From Methanococcoides sp. (GTDB lineage: Archaea > Halobacteriota > Methanosarcinia > Methanosarcinales > Methanosarcinaceae): 64,000 nucleotides of DNA. Shown piece by piece: positions 10,831 through 19,867 of the stretch (within the stretch, counting starts at the first letter, position 1; every line of letters starts with the position of its first letter). A program made the translations under genes and the position numbers. The notes under the pieces are model-generated. The model had not been told where the DNA came from and searched no databases. It saw only the letters and a program-made list of their open reading frames with translations. Where the stretch lies: assembly GCA_021108275.1 (NCBI GenBank), contig JAIORD010000059.1, positions 1 to 64,000 on the forward strand, in the 5' to 3' direction.

Positions 10831-10849
10831 GGCTCTGTAGAAATCCTCA
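10831..10849 (-). repeat. Solitary IS terminal-repeat-like sequence
   Basis: GGCTCTGTAGAAATCCTCA lies just beyond the end of the transposase fragment, where an IS terminal repeat is expected. Close variants occur at 11229-11247 (GGTTCTGTAGAAATTCTCA), inverted at 44443-44456 (ATTTCTACAGAGCC) and at 61494-61511 (GGCTCTGTGAAAATCCTC). Confidence 0.55.
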
Positions 10850-11032
10850 TTTGAATAATAAAAATAATCTGGCAAACCTGTCAATGTTATGCACTAATAC
10901 CTTGAATTTAATTTCTTTTAGCTGATTCCAGTACTTTTTTGCTCTAATTTCCTCACCATATTTTCTTTTCAGAACAGAGAACATCATTTCTGCCAGATTT
11001 CTATTATGATACAGTTCTTCATCAAATTCCAT
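10847..11032 (-). pseudogene. C-terminal fragment of a DDE transposase
   Basis: Only 61 residues remain. The pattern YHNRNLAE followed by [21 protein letters not shown] and ending [13 protein letters not shown] is the typical C-terminal end of DDE transposases of the IS5-like type common in Methanosarcinaceae; the Glu of NLAE would be the last catalytic residue. The N-terminal catalytic Asp residues are gone. It reads toward the IS-end motif at 10831-10849, so this is the right-hand stub of a dead insertion sequence. Confidence 0.7.
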
Positions 11033-11228
11033 ATCATTTTTCTACGGTACTTACCTTTGATCTTCTTTCTTTTCCTCTCTCTAAAAAAAATATATTGTTC
11101 ATCACCTATCAACATACTAAAATTTGTATTTAGAATTTGAAATTAGAATTAACGGTTCGTATATTTTATTAGTAGTGTACACTATTTTTAATATTACTTA
11201 AAATTCTACTTTAAAATGTAGAATTTTG

Positions 11229-11247
11229 GGTTCTGTAGAAATTCTCA
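11229..11247 (-). repeat. Second IS terminal-repeat-like sequence
   Basis: GGTTCTGTAGAAATTCTCA matches the IS-end motif at 10831 with few changes and in the same orientation. It lies about 115 bp before the 1091-residue gene and suggests more than one IS event at this border. Confidence 0.45.
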
Positions 11248-11361
11248 ATATTCGGACAATAATCCAATTTAAAAATATTGGGAGATGATAACTCCTTTTA
11301 ATTAGTGCTAACTGTGTTAACTTTTTGTTTAATTTATTTATTTCTTAGGAGGGAGATATCT

Positions 11362-14300
11362 ATGAAGAATGAAAATCCTCAAGGCACGGAAACAAAGAAC
11401 ATCAGTGTTTCCATAGATGAAGTCTTTAGCATAGTTGATTTAATAGAAACGGAAATTAGCAAACATGTTAAGCAACGCGAAACTTACGATGAAAGCCGAG
11501 CAGGTAAAACAAGAATAGATAAAGAAACAGTATTATCATCAATCGACGAGACCCTATCAATTAGCGATGCGATTCAAAGCAAAATAAATGAACACATATC
11601 AATGCGTGTCGCCAAGTCCAGGGTGTATGAACAAAAAGCAGAAGTTGCCTTTAAAAATTTCATTCCATCGAAAGTATCGGAGGAATTGCGTAAAGATACA
11701 ACTTACATTTCCTCGGGCGATAACCAACAGACGGCTCAGGAAACGATTATCAAAGCCGACCTCACCCAAATGGGGGAAGTGAAATGGAAAAAAGGTATTA
11801 CTCTAAGCCTGTCAGATAAGGATTTGAGTGAACTTGGAATTCAAAAAGTTGATGACGGGTCTATCGGGAATGTTCAACCAGACAAACTGATGGCCTATAT
11901 TGAAAAACGAACATTGCAGACTGAATTGTTTGCCAGAGCAGATTTGCTTACCAATTGCAAAGTAAGCAAAGTTGCTGAACAGGCCCTTGAAGATATTATC
12001 ATTCCTGAACCTGTTGAATCCACAGATACAACTCAATCGGATATCTTTGAGCAAAATACTGACAGTGAAGGAAATGAATTAACAGTAGATTCTTTGGTGA
12101 AAGACCAAGTTGCCTTGCAAATGAAGCATACCACTTCCCCGGAGGCGAAGTTGAATTTTGGAATTTCGGACCGTGCAAGTCAAAAGGATATTGAGCTGGA
12201 TACGAAAGGATTCAACATAAGCGGTGGTCCGGCAGATGTGGCTGCTTATCATGATTTTTATGATCTTCAAATTGCTTTCCGCCATATATGGACTGAATTA
12301 TTCGATCAAGAGTTGGCTAAAAAAGGAAAAGAGCTTTATGAGGAAGCTCTCAAAGAAAAAGACTATAAAGGTATAAAAATACCGAAAGACACGGTTACCT
12401 CAGTTGAGGAGCTTAAACAGTTTAAGGACTACTTGCGTCACACCAAAGAAAAAATCGCTGGTGATGATCCAAGATTTAAAGAGGTAAAAACCTATCTTTT
12501 GCCAGAAATAACGGCTTTTCAATGGAGCTGTTTGGACGAGCCAACACAAGATGCAATCTATGGTCTAATGCTCAGTTTGAAAGCAAGTTCCTCCGCATCT
12601 GGTTATGCTCCAGGTGCCGCCGGAAAGGTGGTATTTCAGGAACAAACAGATGCTCGAAAAATACTTGTTACTGCCCTTAATAAAAAAAGCAGAATTGAAA
12701 ATCTATTTGAAGATCTGGAAGAACGTTTGAAGGGAAAATACTCATTCGATGTTTTTGCAAAAAACGCCATCAACTTTGGTATCCTTGTTAACTATAGGCA
12801 AAAGTGGAACCCGCTGAATTATCAAGTCGGTGAACTTGTATCTACTATACCAATGGCTCCAAAGGAAGTACGCCGATATACAAAGAAAAAAGTCGTAAAA
12901 AAGAGTAGGGCCATCAAAGAAATAGAGAATGCCTTACAAATCAAAAAAATGGATTCTTCTGATACCTATCGTTCACATGCCGAGATTATTCGCCGTGCCA
13001 CGAACAAAACAAATTTCAACCATACGGCTGAAGGGGGGGTTAATTTTGCTGTTTGGAACGCAAAAGGAAGCCATAGTATGACAATTGATGCTGCCAAACA
13101 CTCCTCTCAAACAAAAAAGGAATTTCGCGAAGCCGTATTAAAGGCAGCACAAGAATATAAAAATGAATATAAGCTGGAGATAAATACGACTACCAGTGAA
13201 GAATATGAAGAGGCAACATCAGGCGAAATCAGTAATCCAAATGACGAAATTTCGGTTACGTACTTATTTTATGAACTTCAGCGTCGTTATGAAGTGAGCG
13301 AAAAAATCCATAAACTGACTCCGGTGGTATTAGTAGCCAATGAAGTACCTCGTCCAGATGAAATTGATGAAGATTGGCTGCTGGCCCATGATTGGATTTT
13401 AAGACGAGTGATTTTCGATGATTCTTTTGTTACCGGTTTAGATTACTTATCTGATAAGTTTGTTGGGGATGAGTTGTCAGTGGATGTACTTCAAAATAAT
13501 CTAGACATCCAGTTGAAAATAGTTGATAAGGTGGCACAACAAGTAACTATGACTTCCAAAGCCCTTGAGAAAACGCAAGAGGCTCTTGATATAGCCATGA
13601 ACAAATATGCTAAGAGTTTAACCAGCAAGGATGAAGGGTTCTTGTCCGACGTTAATACCTTTTTATTTGGCGGAGCATCAGATACGTCCGAAACGATCCT
13701 GGCCCGGGCAGAAGCAGCCAAGGAAACATTCCAACGTGCCGAGCGGAAAGAAAAAGAGATGCGCACACGTCTTCAACACGAAGTAACGGCACTAGAGTCT
13801 GCGACCAGTAAATACTCTCAAGCTCTTGAAGAACAATTTAATCGCAGAACTGAGATTCTGAGACTTCGAGTGCATGTGAAAGATAATATCCTTTATTATA
13901 TGCAGGCTATTTGGGACCAGGAACCACCAGACCAGCGGTTTTTTAGACTCTACCAACTTAAAGTCCCAGACATTAAGTATACTCCTGGGGTCAAATCCGC
14001 ACCTAGTGAAATAGATGTTTGGGTGGGCGGTAAAAAAACGCAATTCATAATCGATTTAAGTATTCCTGCACAAATTGACGTTAATTATAAGAGCTTAATA
14101 GAAGTCGCAGACCTTGACAACTTGCTTGGTTACAAAGGAAATTACATGATCTTTCCACTTAAACGAAATAATCCCGTGACCCTCTATATGATGCAGGACT
14201 ATATGGATCTACAAGAAACAGCACAGCTATGGGATCCAGATGAAGCAGGCAATTACACTATAGATGAATTAAAACAATTAATTCAATGTTATTTTGAGAT

Positions 14301-14637
14301 AAATCCAGGTGCTTTTACAGAGGACGTAAGGAACAAATATAGGGATTTGCTAATTAAGCGCCTCATGGACCCCCACCATGACAAAGAAATCGTTATCGCA
14401 CCGACAGATTCCCTATATATCGAGGCGTTACCAGGCAAGCATCCAATTCTCGAGGATTTCAAGCTTATCCATCGGGTAGTTGATGTTAAAAAGGCACAAT
14501 CTGAAGTGCGTCACGAAGAACTGGAGAATATTCGTCTGGCAGCCAGGGTAGTTAAAGGTGAATTTGATGACCCGGACGTGGAGAAGAAGATTGTTATTGA
14601 AAGGGATACAGACGTTAATGTCTCGACGGATTCCTAA
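11362..14637 (+). CDS. Large coiled-coil protein of unknown function (first gene of accessory unit)
   Basis: I do not recognise a named family. The frame is open from 11305, but AGGAGGG at 11347-11353 places the start at ATG 11362, giving 1091 residues. There is no signal peptide or membrane segment, so it should be cytoplasmic. The N-terminal 60 residues hold two short similar units (SIDEVFSIVDLIE and SIDETLSISDAIQ). A middle part (about residues 480-720) is mixed alpha/beta with a basic TKKKVVKKSRAIKEIENAL stretch and a well-ordered YLFYELQRRYEVSEKIHKLTP segment. Residues about 740-870 are coiled coil (ALEKTQEALDIAMNK, RAEAAKETFQRAERKEKEM). The C-terminal third carries a beta-rich domain and an EF-hand-like DPDEAGNYTIDEL loop. 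It is followed after 21 bp by the 529-residue gene. The size, cytoplasmic design and coiled coil suggest a scaffold or particle component; this is inference only. Confidence 0.8.
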   Translation: MKNENPQGTETKNISVSIDEVFSIVDLIETEISKHVKQRETYDESRAGKTRIDKETVLSSIDETLSISDAIQSKINEHISMRVAKSRVYEQKAEVAFKNFIPSKVSEELRKDTTYISSGDNQQTAQETIIKADLTQMGEVKWKKGITLSLSDKDLSELGIQKVDDGSIGNVQPDKLMAYIEKRTLQTELFARADLLTNCKVSKVAEQALEDIIIPEPVESTDTTQSDIFEQNTDSEGNELTVDSLVKDQVALQMKHTTSPEAKLNFGISDRASQKDIELDTKGFNISGGPADVAAYHDFYDLQIAFRHIWTELFDQELAKKGKELYEEALKEKDYKGIKIPKDTVTSVEELKQFKDYLRHTKEKIAGDDPRFKEVKTYLLPEITAFQWSCLDEPTQDAIYGLMLSLKASSSASGYAPGAAGKVVFQEQTDARKILVTALNKKSRIENLFEDLEERLKGKYSFDVFAKNAINFGILVNYRQKWNPLNYQVGELVSTIPMAPKEVRRYTKKKVVKKSRAIKEIENALQIKKMDSSDTYRSHAEIIRRATNKTNFNHTAEGGVNFAVWNAKGSHSMTIDAAKHSSQTKKEFREAVLKAAQEYKNEYKLEINTTTSEEYEEATSGEISNPNDEISVTYLFYELQRRYEVSEKIHKLTPVVLVANEVPRPDEIDEDWLLAHDWILRRVIFDDSFVTGLDYLSDKFVGDELSVDVLQNNLDIQLKIVDKVAQQVTMTSKALEKTQEALDIAMNKYAKSLTSKDEGFLSDVNTFLFGGASDTSETILARAEAAKETFQRAERKEKEMRTRLQHEVTALESATSKYSQALEEQFNRRTEILRLRVHVKDNILYYMQAIWDQEPPDQRFFRLYQLKVPDIKYTPGVKSAPSEIDVWVGGKKTQFIIDLSIPAQIDVNYKSLIEVADLDNLLGYKGNYMIFPLKRNNPVTLYMMQDYMDLQETAQLWDPDEAGNYTIDELKQLIQCYFEINPGAFTEDVRNKYRDLLIKRLMDPHHDKEIVIAPTDSLYIEALPGKHPILEDFKLIHRVVDVKKAQSEVRHEELENIRLAARVVKGEFDDPDVEKKIVIERDTDVNVSTDS

Positions 14638-14658
14638 GTTGAATCCGGATGGTTTTCC

Positions 14659-16248
14659 ATGGCTAATCCTACAAACAACACACAGTCGAGTTCTCGTGGT
14701 ACTGCAACCACGAGTACGACTCCGGATTCACGATTAAATGCGCGTCCTCATACAGTATTTCGTTACCGAGGTATGAAAAGAGAGTCAGTACAGCGACTTG
14801 ACAGCTATGCAGCTTCCCTGCGGCAAGGGATGCAAGCCAGCGTAAGAACAATGTCCAATAGTCAACTTTTAGACGAGGCCAAGCTGCTGAACACTCGTCT
14901 TTTTGAATCAAAAGAAGAAATTGGTCCGCAGGAAAAAGAAGCGATTGCGGAAACCTTGATATTAATGCGACAGGAGCTTGCGTACCGTATTCAAAAGGCT
15001 GCAGAACACCAAAAAACGACTCAACCGGTCCTTGAGCATATCAAATGGGAGGGCAAAGGCGGGCATGTCAATGATATCTACCCATTTTTCATGGTTGATT
15101 ATTGGTCGACCTTTGTAAAAACAAAGTCGCTGTCCAAGTTCATCCTCCCGAAGTCTGCTGAAATCGCCAAATGGACGAATACAAAACTAATAGAAGAAGC
15201 AGAAGGACTCAATAATATTTTCCAGAAGTATCTAACGGCGAAAGAAAAAACGAAAAAGAATATAAGCCCGATTGCGGACACATTAATCGTCATGCACAAT
15301 GATATGGATCGGCGGATTGGGGAGGCAACGAGAAAGCAAATGAAGTTCCCCCCCATTCTCAGAGGAGTTACCTGGATTAGCGAGAATCTTGTAGGAATTG
15401 CAGAGGGAGTTTCCCCGTTTTCAATGATCGATATCTGGAGCTTGTACAAAAGTCCGAAGCAACGACCGAAACGTCTTGTGAAACGATATTCTTTTGGAGA
15501 TGAGGTAATAGAGGGGGATTTCCCTCAAAAACCAAAGAAATGTATAGTCCCTACAAGAATTACAGAGAAGAAGGCGGCAGATAGAGCGCGAAAAGCAATT
15601 GATATTGCCGCTCGCTTGGCGAACTTCAAGGGGGAATTGTGGTATTACTGCATACTGCATCGGATGGGAAAACGCAATGCTGATATGTGGTGGATGGACC
15701 AAAATGCGTTTATTGCAGCAGGCATTTTTGAAAAAGATTTGTTGGTAAACTTTAAGTTAAGGATTGAAAAAGATGCAGCAGTTAAGACTACTAAGATAGG
15801 GAATTATACACTTTCAACTAAGCAGATAACAAAACTGAACAAAATTGATAAAGATTGGGCACGAAAAATTGTATACCCTGAAGAATTCGGGATGACTAAG
15901 CATAGAGCTGATTTGGAGTGTATAAAGCTTGCAAAAGTGTTAGCTAAACCTGAACTGGACAAGTATTGGGTCCAGCATTTGAAAAATAGAAATGCCAGTA
16001 GAGAATTACTGAAAATAATAAGAGACTCATGGTGCGATGACAGGATTATCTTGACTAAATTAAGTGAACTTCGCAAGAAAACAGATGATGCATTTTCACA
16101 GATGAAGACAATTGAAAATAGTGTGCCTAATTGTGATACTTCATCTACGGCGCCCTATCTTACCAGGAAAATTTGTAGTAGATGGAAAAAAGCGGTAGAT
16201 GACAATAATTCCTTTCTCAACTGTAAAAAAAAATATGGGAATAAATGA
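14659..16248 (+). CDS. Unknown protein with an internal duplication (second gene of accessory unit)
   Basis: This 529-residue protein is not recognised. After a Ser/Thr-rich N-terminal tail of about 30 residues come two copies of a helical unit: residues about 65-150 and 170-265 each contain a leucine-rich helix (DEAKLLNTRLFESKEEIG versus EEAEGLNNIFQKYLTAKEK), a helix with LILMRQELAYRI or LIVMHNDMDRRI, and end in a Pro-Phe-Met-Trp signature (YPFFMVDYWSTF versus SPFSMIDIWSLY). The C-terminal half is basic and helical, with a Trp-rich GELWYYCILHRMGKRNADMWWMDQ segment. No signal peptide. Its gene starts 21 bp after the 1091-residue gene and is followed 10 bp later by the broken third gene, so the three formed one transcription unit. 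Confidence 0.8.
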   Translation: MANPTNNTQSSSRGTATTSTTPDSRLNARPHTVFRYRGMKRESVQRLDSYAASLRQGMQASVRTMSNSQLLDEAKLLNTRLFESKEEIGPQEKEAIAETLILMRQELAYRIQKAAEHQKTTQPVLEHIKWEGKGGHVNDIYPFFMVDYWSTFVKTKSLSKFILPKSAEIAKWTNTKLIEEAEGLNNIFQKYLTAKEKTKKNISPIADTLIVMHNDMDRRIGEATRKQMKFPPILRGVTWISENLVGIAEGVSPFSMIDIWSLYKSPKQRPKRLVKRYSFGDEVIEGDFPQKPKKCIVPTRITEKKAADRARKAIDIAARLANFKGELWYYCILHRMGKRNADMWWMDQNAFIAAGIFEKDLLVNFKLRIEKDAAVKTTKIGNYTLSTKQITKLNKIDKDWARKIVYPEEFGMTKHRADLECIKLAKVLAKPELDKYWVQHLKNRNASRELLKIIRDSWCDDRIILTKLSELRKKTDDAFSQMKTIENSVPNCDTSSTAPYLTRKICSRWKKAVDDNNSFLNCKKKYGNK

Positions 16249-16258
16249 TAAGGAGCAT

Positions 16259-16712
16259 ATGCCGCGGCTAATCGGGTAGCCGGGAGTATTTCTACCCGAC
16301 TACTTTTAAGCCGACTAAAAGGTATGCACTTTACAACAAAGAAGGAGATAATTTCAGTTTATATGAGCATGAAAGATCCTATAAGTTACATGGCTTAGGC
16401 CATTTGAACAATCCTTTTCCTAATGGTGATAAAGAATGGCATGCTGATATCTGGTTGGACATTCTGCGTTTACATTATGGGATTATAAAACCAATAAATA
16501 TTGAAAGCAAGTATTCTTCTCTTTTTGCTACCCCACAACTTACAGTTAGTACTCCAAATGTACTAAGAAGATTTAAGAAAATTAACAAAAGGAAGCCGTG
16601 GTCAAAGCGGATAAAGCCTTTCAATTTTTGCAGTGTAGGTTTTCAGGTCATAAAGGAAGCTGAGAAACCTGTCAAGCCTTTAGCTCCTTTTTCCAATGAT
16701 CCTCAGAAAATC
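16259..16712 (+). pseudogene. Third gene of the accessory unit, frameshifted and cut off at its 3' end
   Basis: AAGGAG at 16250-16255 and ATG at 16259 start a frame that stops after six codons (MPRLIG, TAG at 16277). Skipping one T at that point continues with SREYFYPTTFKP and a good coding pattern: KRYALYNKEGD, then EHERSYKLHGLGHLNNPFP, WHADIWLDILRLHYG and RIKPFNFCSVGF. The segments are ordered like a real protein, faintly recalling fragments of plasmid-borne polymerase-like proteins, but I would not name it. Coding similarity ends near 16712; beyond that the frame is only the antisense of the ABC ATPase gene. So the gene has one frameshift and a lost C-terminus, and 16712 is the right edge of the insert. 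The stop lies inside a small hairpin (16272-16299). Confidence 0.55.
16272..16299. other. Hairpin at the frameshift site
   Basis: TCGGGTAG (16272-16279) and CTACCCGA (16292-16299) form an 8-bp stem with a 12-nt loop. The 5' arm contains the premature TAG of the third gene. It may act as a terminator for the two upstream genes, or be a chance palindrome created by the mutation. Confidence 0.4.
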
Positions 16713-16716
16713 AGTA

Positions 16717-17415
16717 TCATTTTTCTTCCCCACCTTCGTCCATCATCTCATCGCTAACTAAAACCCCATCTTCGAGGGTGATCACTCTGTCAACATACTC
16801 AGTATGCCACAGTTCATGTGTTACCATCACAATTGTCTGTCCATAATTGTCATTCAGGTCTTTGAACACATCCAGTACTTGTTTTGAGTTGTTGGTGTCC
16901 AGGTTTGCACAGGGTTCATCAGCAAACATTATGTCAGGCTTTTTGGCTATGGCCCTTGCGATAGCCACTCTTTGCTTTTCTCCGCCAGACAGTTCATCAG
17001 GGATCCTGTCCTGTTTTCCCTTTAGGCCAACCTTTTCTAATGCTTCAAGGGCGGTCTTATAAGACTCCTTTTTTGATCTTCCTTCCATCATGGAAAGCAC
17101 ATAAACATTTTCAGCAGCACTCATCTCATTAATGAGTGCATAGTCCTGGAATACATAACCGACCTGTGTCAGCCTGTAATAGCTTCTTTCGGCTTCAGGC
17201 AGGCTGGAAACCTTTAATCCCCGAATGGTGTATTCTCCGGCGGTCGCATCGTCCAACAATGCCAAGATCCTCAACAGAGTCGTTTTTCCACTACCAGATG
17301 CACCCATAATGGCTACAAATTCCCCTTTCTTTATTTCGAAAGAAACACCATTGAGAGCCTTGACAGCAGTTTGCCCTGATCCATAATATCTTTTCAGGTC
17401 TTTCACAACGATCAT
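16717..17415 (-). CDS. ABC transporter ATP-binding protein, MacB/LolD type
   Basis: This 232-residue nucleotide-binding subunit powers the permease encoded just upstream. Walker A is GASGSGKTT (near residue 39-47), the Q-loop follows in VFQDYALI, the signature is LSGGEKQRVAIARA, and Walker B with the catalytic Glu is DIMFADEPCANLD; the H-loop is VTHELWHTEY. The frame is open to 17460, but the ATG at 17415 starts at the usual MIVVKDL and has GGGGAAGATG upstream within the end of the permease gene. The last gene of a three-gene operon (surface protein, permease, ATPase). It borders the accessory insert directly, with the foreign DNA ending about 5 bp beyond its stop. Confidence 0.92.
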   Translation of the reverse strand: MIVVKDLKRYYGSGQTAVKALNGVSFEIKKGEFVAIMGASGSGKTTLLRILALLDDATAGEYTIRGLKVSSLPEAERSYYRLTQVGYVFQDYALINEMSAAENVYVLSMMEGRSKKESYKTALEALEKVGLKGKQDRIPDELSGGEKQRVAIARAIAKKPDIMFADEPCANLDTNNSKQVLDVFKDLNDNYGQTIVMVTHELWHTEYVDRVITLEDGVLVSDEMMDEGGEEK

Positions 17416-17416
17416 A

Positions 17417-18625
17417 TCATCTTCCCCATATGGCTTTGAGTATGCTCTCTTTTGATACACTCCAGGCAGGAAGTGTTCCGGCTATCACTGATAATGTAAG
17501 CATGGTAATTATGCTTTGAATGAGCAGCATAGGGTCGATCACGGGTCTTATCTCCATGGTCTCGTAGAATACTACCGGATTTGCCTGGAAGTAAAACATG
17601 AGTGATAAATATAGGGCCAACCCTGCGATTATTCCTAAAGAAACATAGAATGTACTAAGGAACGCATAGGACAATACTATTGATCTGGGGGTAATGCCTA
17701 TTGCTTTTAAAATACCAATCTCTTTTTTCTTATTAAGTATGTTGATGTAGATAATGATAAGGATCAATGCAGCGCCCACGATCAAACTCACGAACTTTGA
17801 CATGATGTCTATAGCACCCATGCTTTGCATTGCCTGCTTTATTAGGGTCTCTGATTTATCAGCCCAGGTGAAGACCTGCTCATTCACTCCGGCTTCTCTG
17901 ATCTTATCCTGGATCTGTTCTTCAGTTCCTTGCTTGTCTATCCTTACAACTACGCTGGTAGCTTTGCTTCCTTCCAGACCATATACTTCTTCTATCTCTT
18001 TGTAGTGGACCAGAGCATTAAGGTCAACAAGTTCGAATGTGCCTTCCATGATACCTTTGACCTTATAGGTCTTCTTTACGCCATTGCTGTACGTTACATC
18101 AACAAGAGACCCTACCTTAACTTCACCCAGGTTATCATATATCTCTGATCCGAAACCTGTACCTGCGATCATGGCACCGATGATTATCTCATCTCGGGAA
18201 AGCTCTCCCAGGAAATCCCCGTCAGTAATAATATATGGATATTGTGATATTTCATATTCTTCCGTGGGGAGCATCCCTGTCACAGTTACTCCTACAACAT
18301 TCTGTTTATGATCGATCGATGCCCCCACATCAAGCCTCTTTGTTGCGGCCCTTACTCCTTCAACAGCCCGGACCTTCTTCAAGACGCTATCAGCGTTGTT
18401 GATGTAGGTGTTGTCCCCTGTTGGTTCAATGACAACGTCCCCATAAGGGTAATCCTGCATAAATCCAGTGAATAGAACGGTCATTCCTCCTATCATTGAT
18501 GGAAGGAACACTAAGTTCATAAAAATGAGTGAGAGAACAAAGACTATGAACATCAGTGTTTTTTTGTTTCCTCTCTTTACACTGCTGGATGCAATAAGAG
18601 CCCCCACCCTGATATCGTTGATCAT
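17417..18625 (-). CDS. ABC transporter permease, FtsX/MacB type
   Basis: The 402-residue permease has the MacB/FtsX plan: one N-terminal membrane helix (about residues 24-48), a large extracytoplasmic domain of about 200 residues (MacB periplasmic-core type), then three C-terminal helices (about 270-295, 315-345 and 365-390) of the FtsX domain containing KKKEIGILKAIGITPRSI. Such exporters work mechanically on extracytoplasmic substrates and do not pump through a channel. It is separated from the ATPase gene by one base and from the upstream surface-protein gene by 12 bp, so the three proteins probably act together. Confidence 0.9.
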   Translation of the reverse strand: MINDIRVGALIASSSVKRGNKKTLMFIVFVLSLIFMNLVFLPSMIGGMTVLFTGFMQDYPYGDVVIEPTGDNTYINNADSVLKKVRAVEGVRAATKRLDVGASIDHKQNVVGVTVTGMLPTEEYEISQYPYIITDGDFLGELSRDEIIIGAMIAGTGFGSEIYDNLGEVKVGSLVDVTYSNGVKKTYKVKGIMEGTFELVDLNALVHYKEIEEVYGLEGSKATSVVVRIDKQGTEEQIQDKIREAGVNEQVFTWADKSETLIKQAMQSMGAIDIMSKFVSLIVGAALILIIIYINILNKKKEIGILKAIGITPRSIVLSYAFLSTFYVSLGIIAGLALYLSLMFYFQANPVVFYETMEIRPVIDPMLLIQSIITMLTLSVIAGTLPAWSVSKESILKAIWGR

Positions 18626-18637
18626 GTTGGAGACCTC

Positions 18638-19867
18638 TCATTCTTCTTTGTTGTCAGCAGAGTTATCACTGCCTTCCATTAACTGCTTGATTATCTCATC
18701 TTTTGACTTTTTTGTTCTATAATTATTGTAGACCAATCCTCCAATGACCACTAAGACGATCAATACGATCGCAGCTGTTCCTGCTCCACTATTACTTTCC
18801 AGAACAATAAGATTGATGCTGGTTTCAATTTGTTCTTCCCCAAAATCATCACTATATGTAATGGTTACAGGGATCTCATATTCCCCTGCCTGATCTGCTA
18901 TAAAAGTAATTACTGCAGGTCCATCCTCATTTGGATCAAGAGTTCCTATGAATGATTCTTTTAGTCCTTTGAATGGATGGTCAGCATAGACCCTTATTGA
19001 ATTTATTGTCCTGTCACCAGAGTTTTCGATCCTCATGGTCAACTCCACAGTCTCATCCATATATGGAAGAACCGGATCGACCTTTACAGATGCAAGGTTC
19101 AGACTCCCTTTTTGATCAAGCACGGTTATTGTAATGTCATATTCAGCTTTTTGCTTGCCAAAATCATCTTCATAATAAATGATAACAGGTATCTCGAACT
19201 CTCCTGATTGGTTCGCCTTGAATTTGAACAATGCAGTTTGAGTGCCATTCATGCCAAGAGTTCCAATTGTAGAATTCTTAATTCCTTTAAACTCATGATC
19301 CAGGCTGACTGATACAGACTTTGCGATTGCTTCCCCGAAGTTCTCTATGCCTAATCTTAAGTCAACTGTATCTCCTTCATAGATGTATTCAGGACTGGTT
19401 GTGACAGAAGAGATTCTTGGTTCAGCGTCTTCGCCTATTACCCTGATCTCAACTTCATAATATTTTGTTGTTTCCAACTCCATATTTGGATATGTTAATC
19501 TCATCTTTATGACATGAGGTCCAGGGTTGGCATCAGTAGTTGTCCTCATATGGTATGTCAGCTGTCTTTCACTTGTACTATAGGTTAATTTAGGAATTTT
19601 AGTGACCAGGTCTTCTGTAACTATGATATCCGAAGGGATGCTGATTATCTCAAAGGTAATTTCTTCAGGAGCTTTAGACCCACAACTCTCAATATTAATT
19701 CCCATGGTGAATTCTTCATCGATACCTATTGAACTAGGACTTATTTCCTGTATCTCTGCATTTACGCATATCTCACCAGAACTTTGTGCTCCAGCAGTAG
19801 AGATCCCTGTTAATATAACTGCAAAAACCAATAAGAGAAAATATATTAGTCTTGTATGCTGATTCAT
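18638..19867 (-). CDS. Surface protein with CARDB-like repeats and C-terminal anchor
   Basis: This 409-residue protein has a signal peptide (hydrophobic LIYFLLLVFAVILTGI, cleavage near AGA), an N-terminal beta domain, then two clear repeats of about 100 residues (starting near PRISSVTTSPEYIYEGDTVDLRLGIENFG and SLNLASVKVDPVLPYMDETVELTMRIENSG) of the COG1361/CARDB type, each ending in EFEIPVIIYYEDDFG or EYEIPVTITYSDDFG. A C-terminal membrane helix (about 372-390) followed by a charged tail anchors it with the bulk outside the cell. It is the first gene of the operon with the MacB-like exporter, so it is a plausible extracellular partner or substrate-binding part of that exporter. This link is inference from the gene order. 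Confidence 0.85.
   Translation of the reverse strand: MNQHTRLIYFLLLVFAVILTGISTAGAQSSGEICVNAEIQEISPSSIGIDEEFTMGINIESCGSKAPEEITFEIISIPSDIIVTEDLVTKIPKLTYSTSERQLTYHMRTTTDANPGPHVIKMRLTYPNMELETTKYYEVEIRVIGEDAEPRISSVTTSPEYIYEGDTVDLRLGIENFGEAIAKSVSVSLDHEFKGIKNSTIGTLGMNGTQTALFKFKANQSGEFEIPVIIYYEDDFGKQKAEYDITITVLDQKGSLNLASVKVDPVLPYMDETVELTMRIENSGDRTINSIRVYADHPFKGLKESFIGTLDPNEDGPAVITFIADQAGEYEIPVTITYSDDFGEEQIETSINLIVLESNSGAGTAAIVLIVLVVIGGLVYNNYRTKKSKDEIIKQLMEGSDNSADNKEE

Larger units (their letters stand above)
10499..11361. other. Non-coding junction with IS remnants
   Basis: An AT-rich stretch (below 30% GC in parts) between the conserved thiolase gene and the accessory operon. It contains a transposase fragment (10847-11032) and two copies of an IS-end-like motif (10831-10849 and 11229-11247) in the same orientation. 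No intact gene is seen. It forms the left edge of the insert. Confidence 0.6.
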
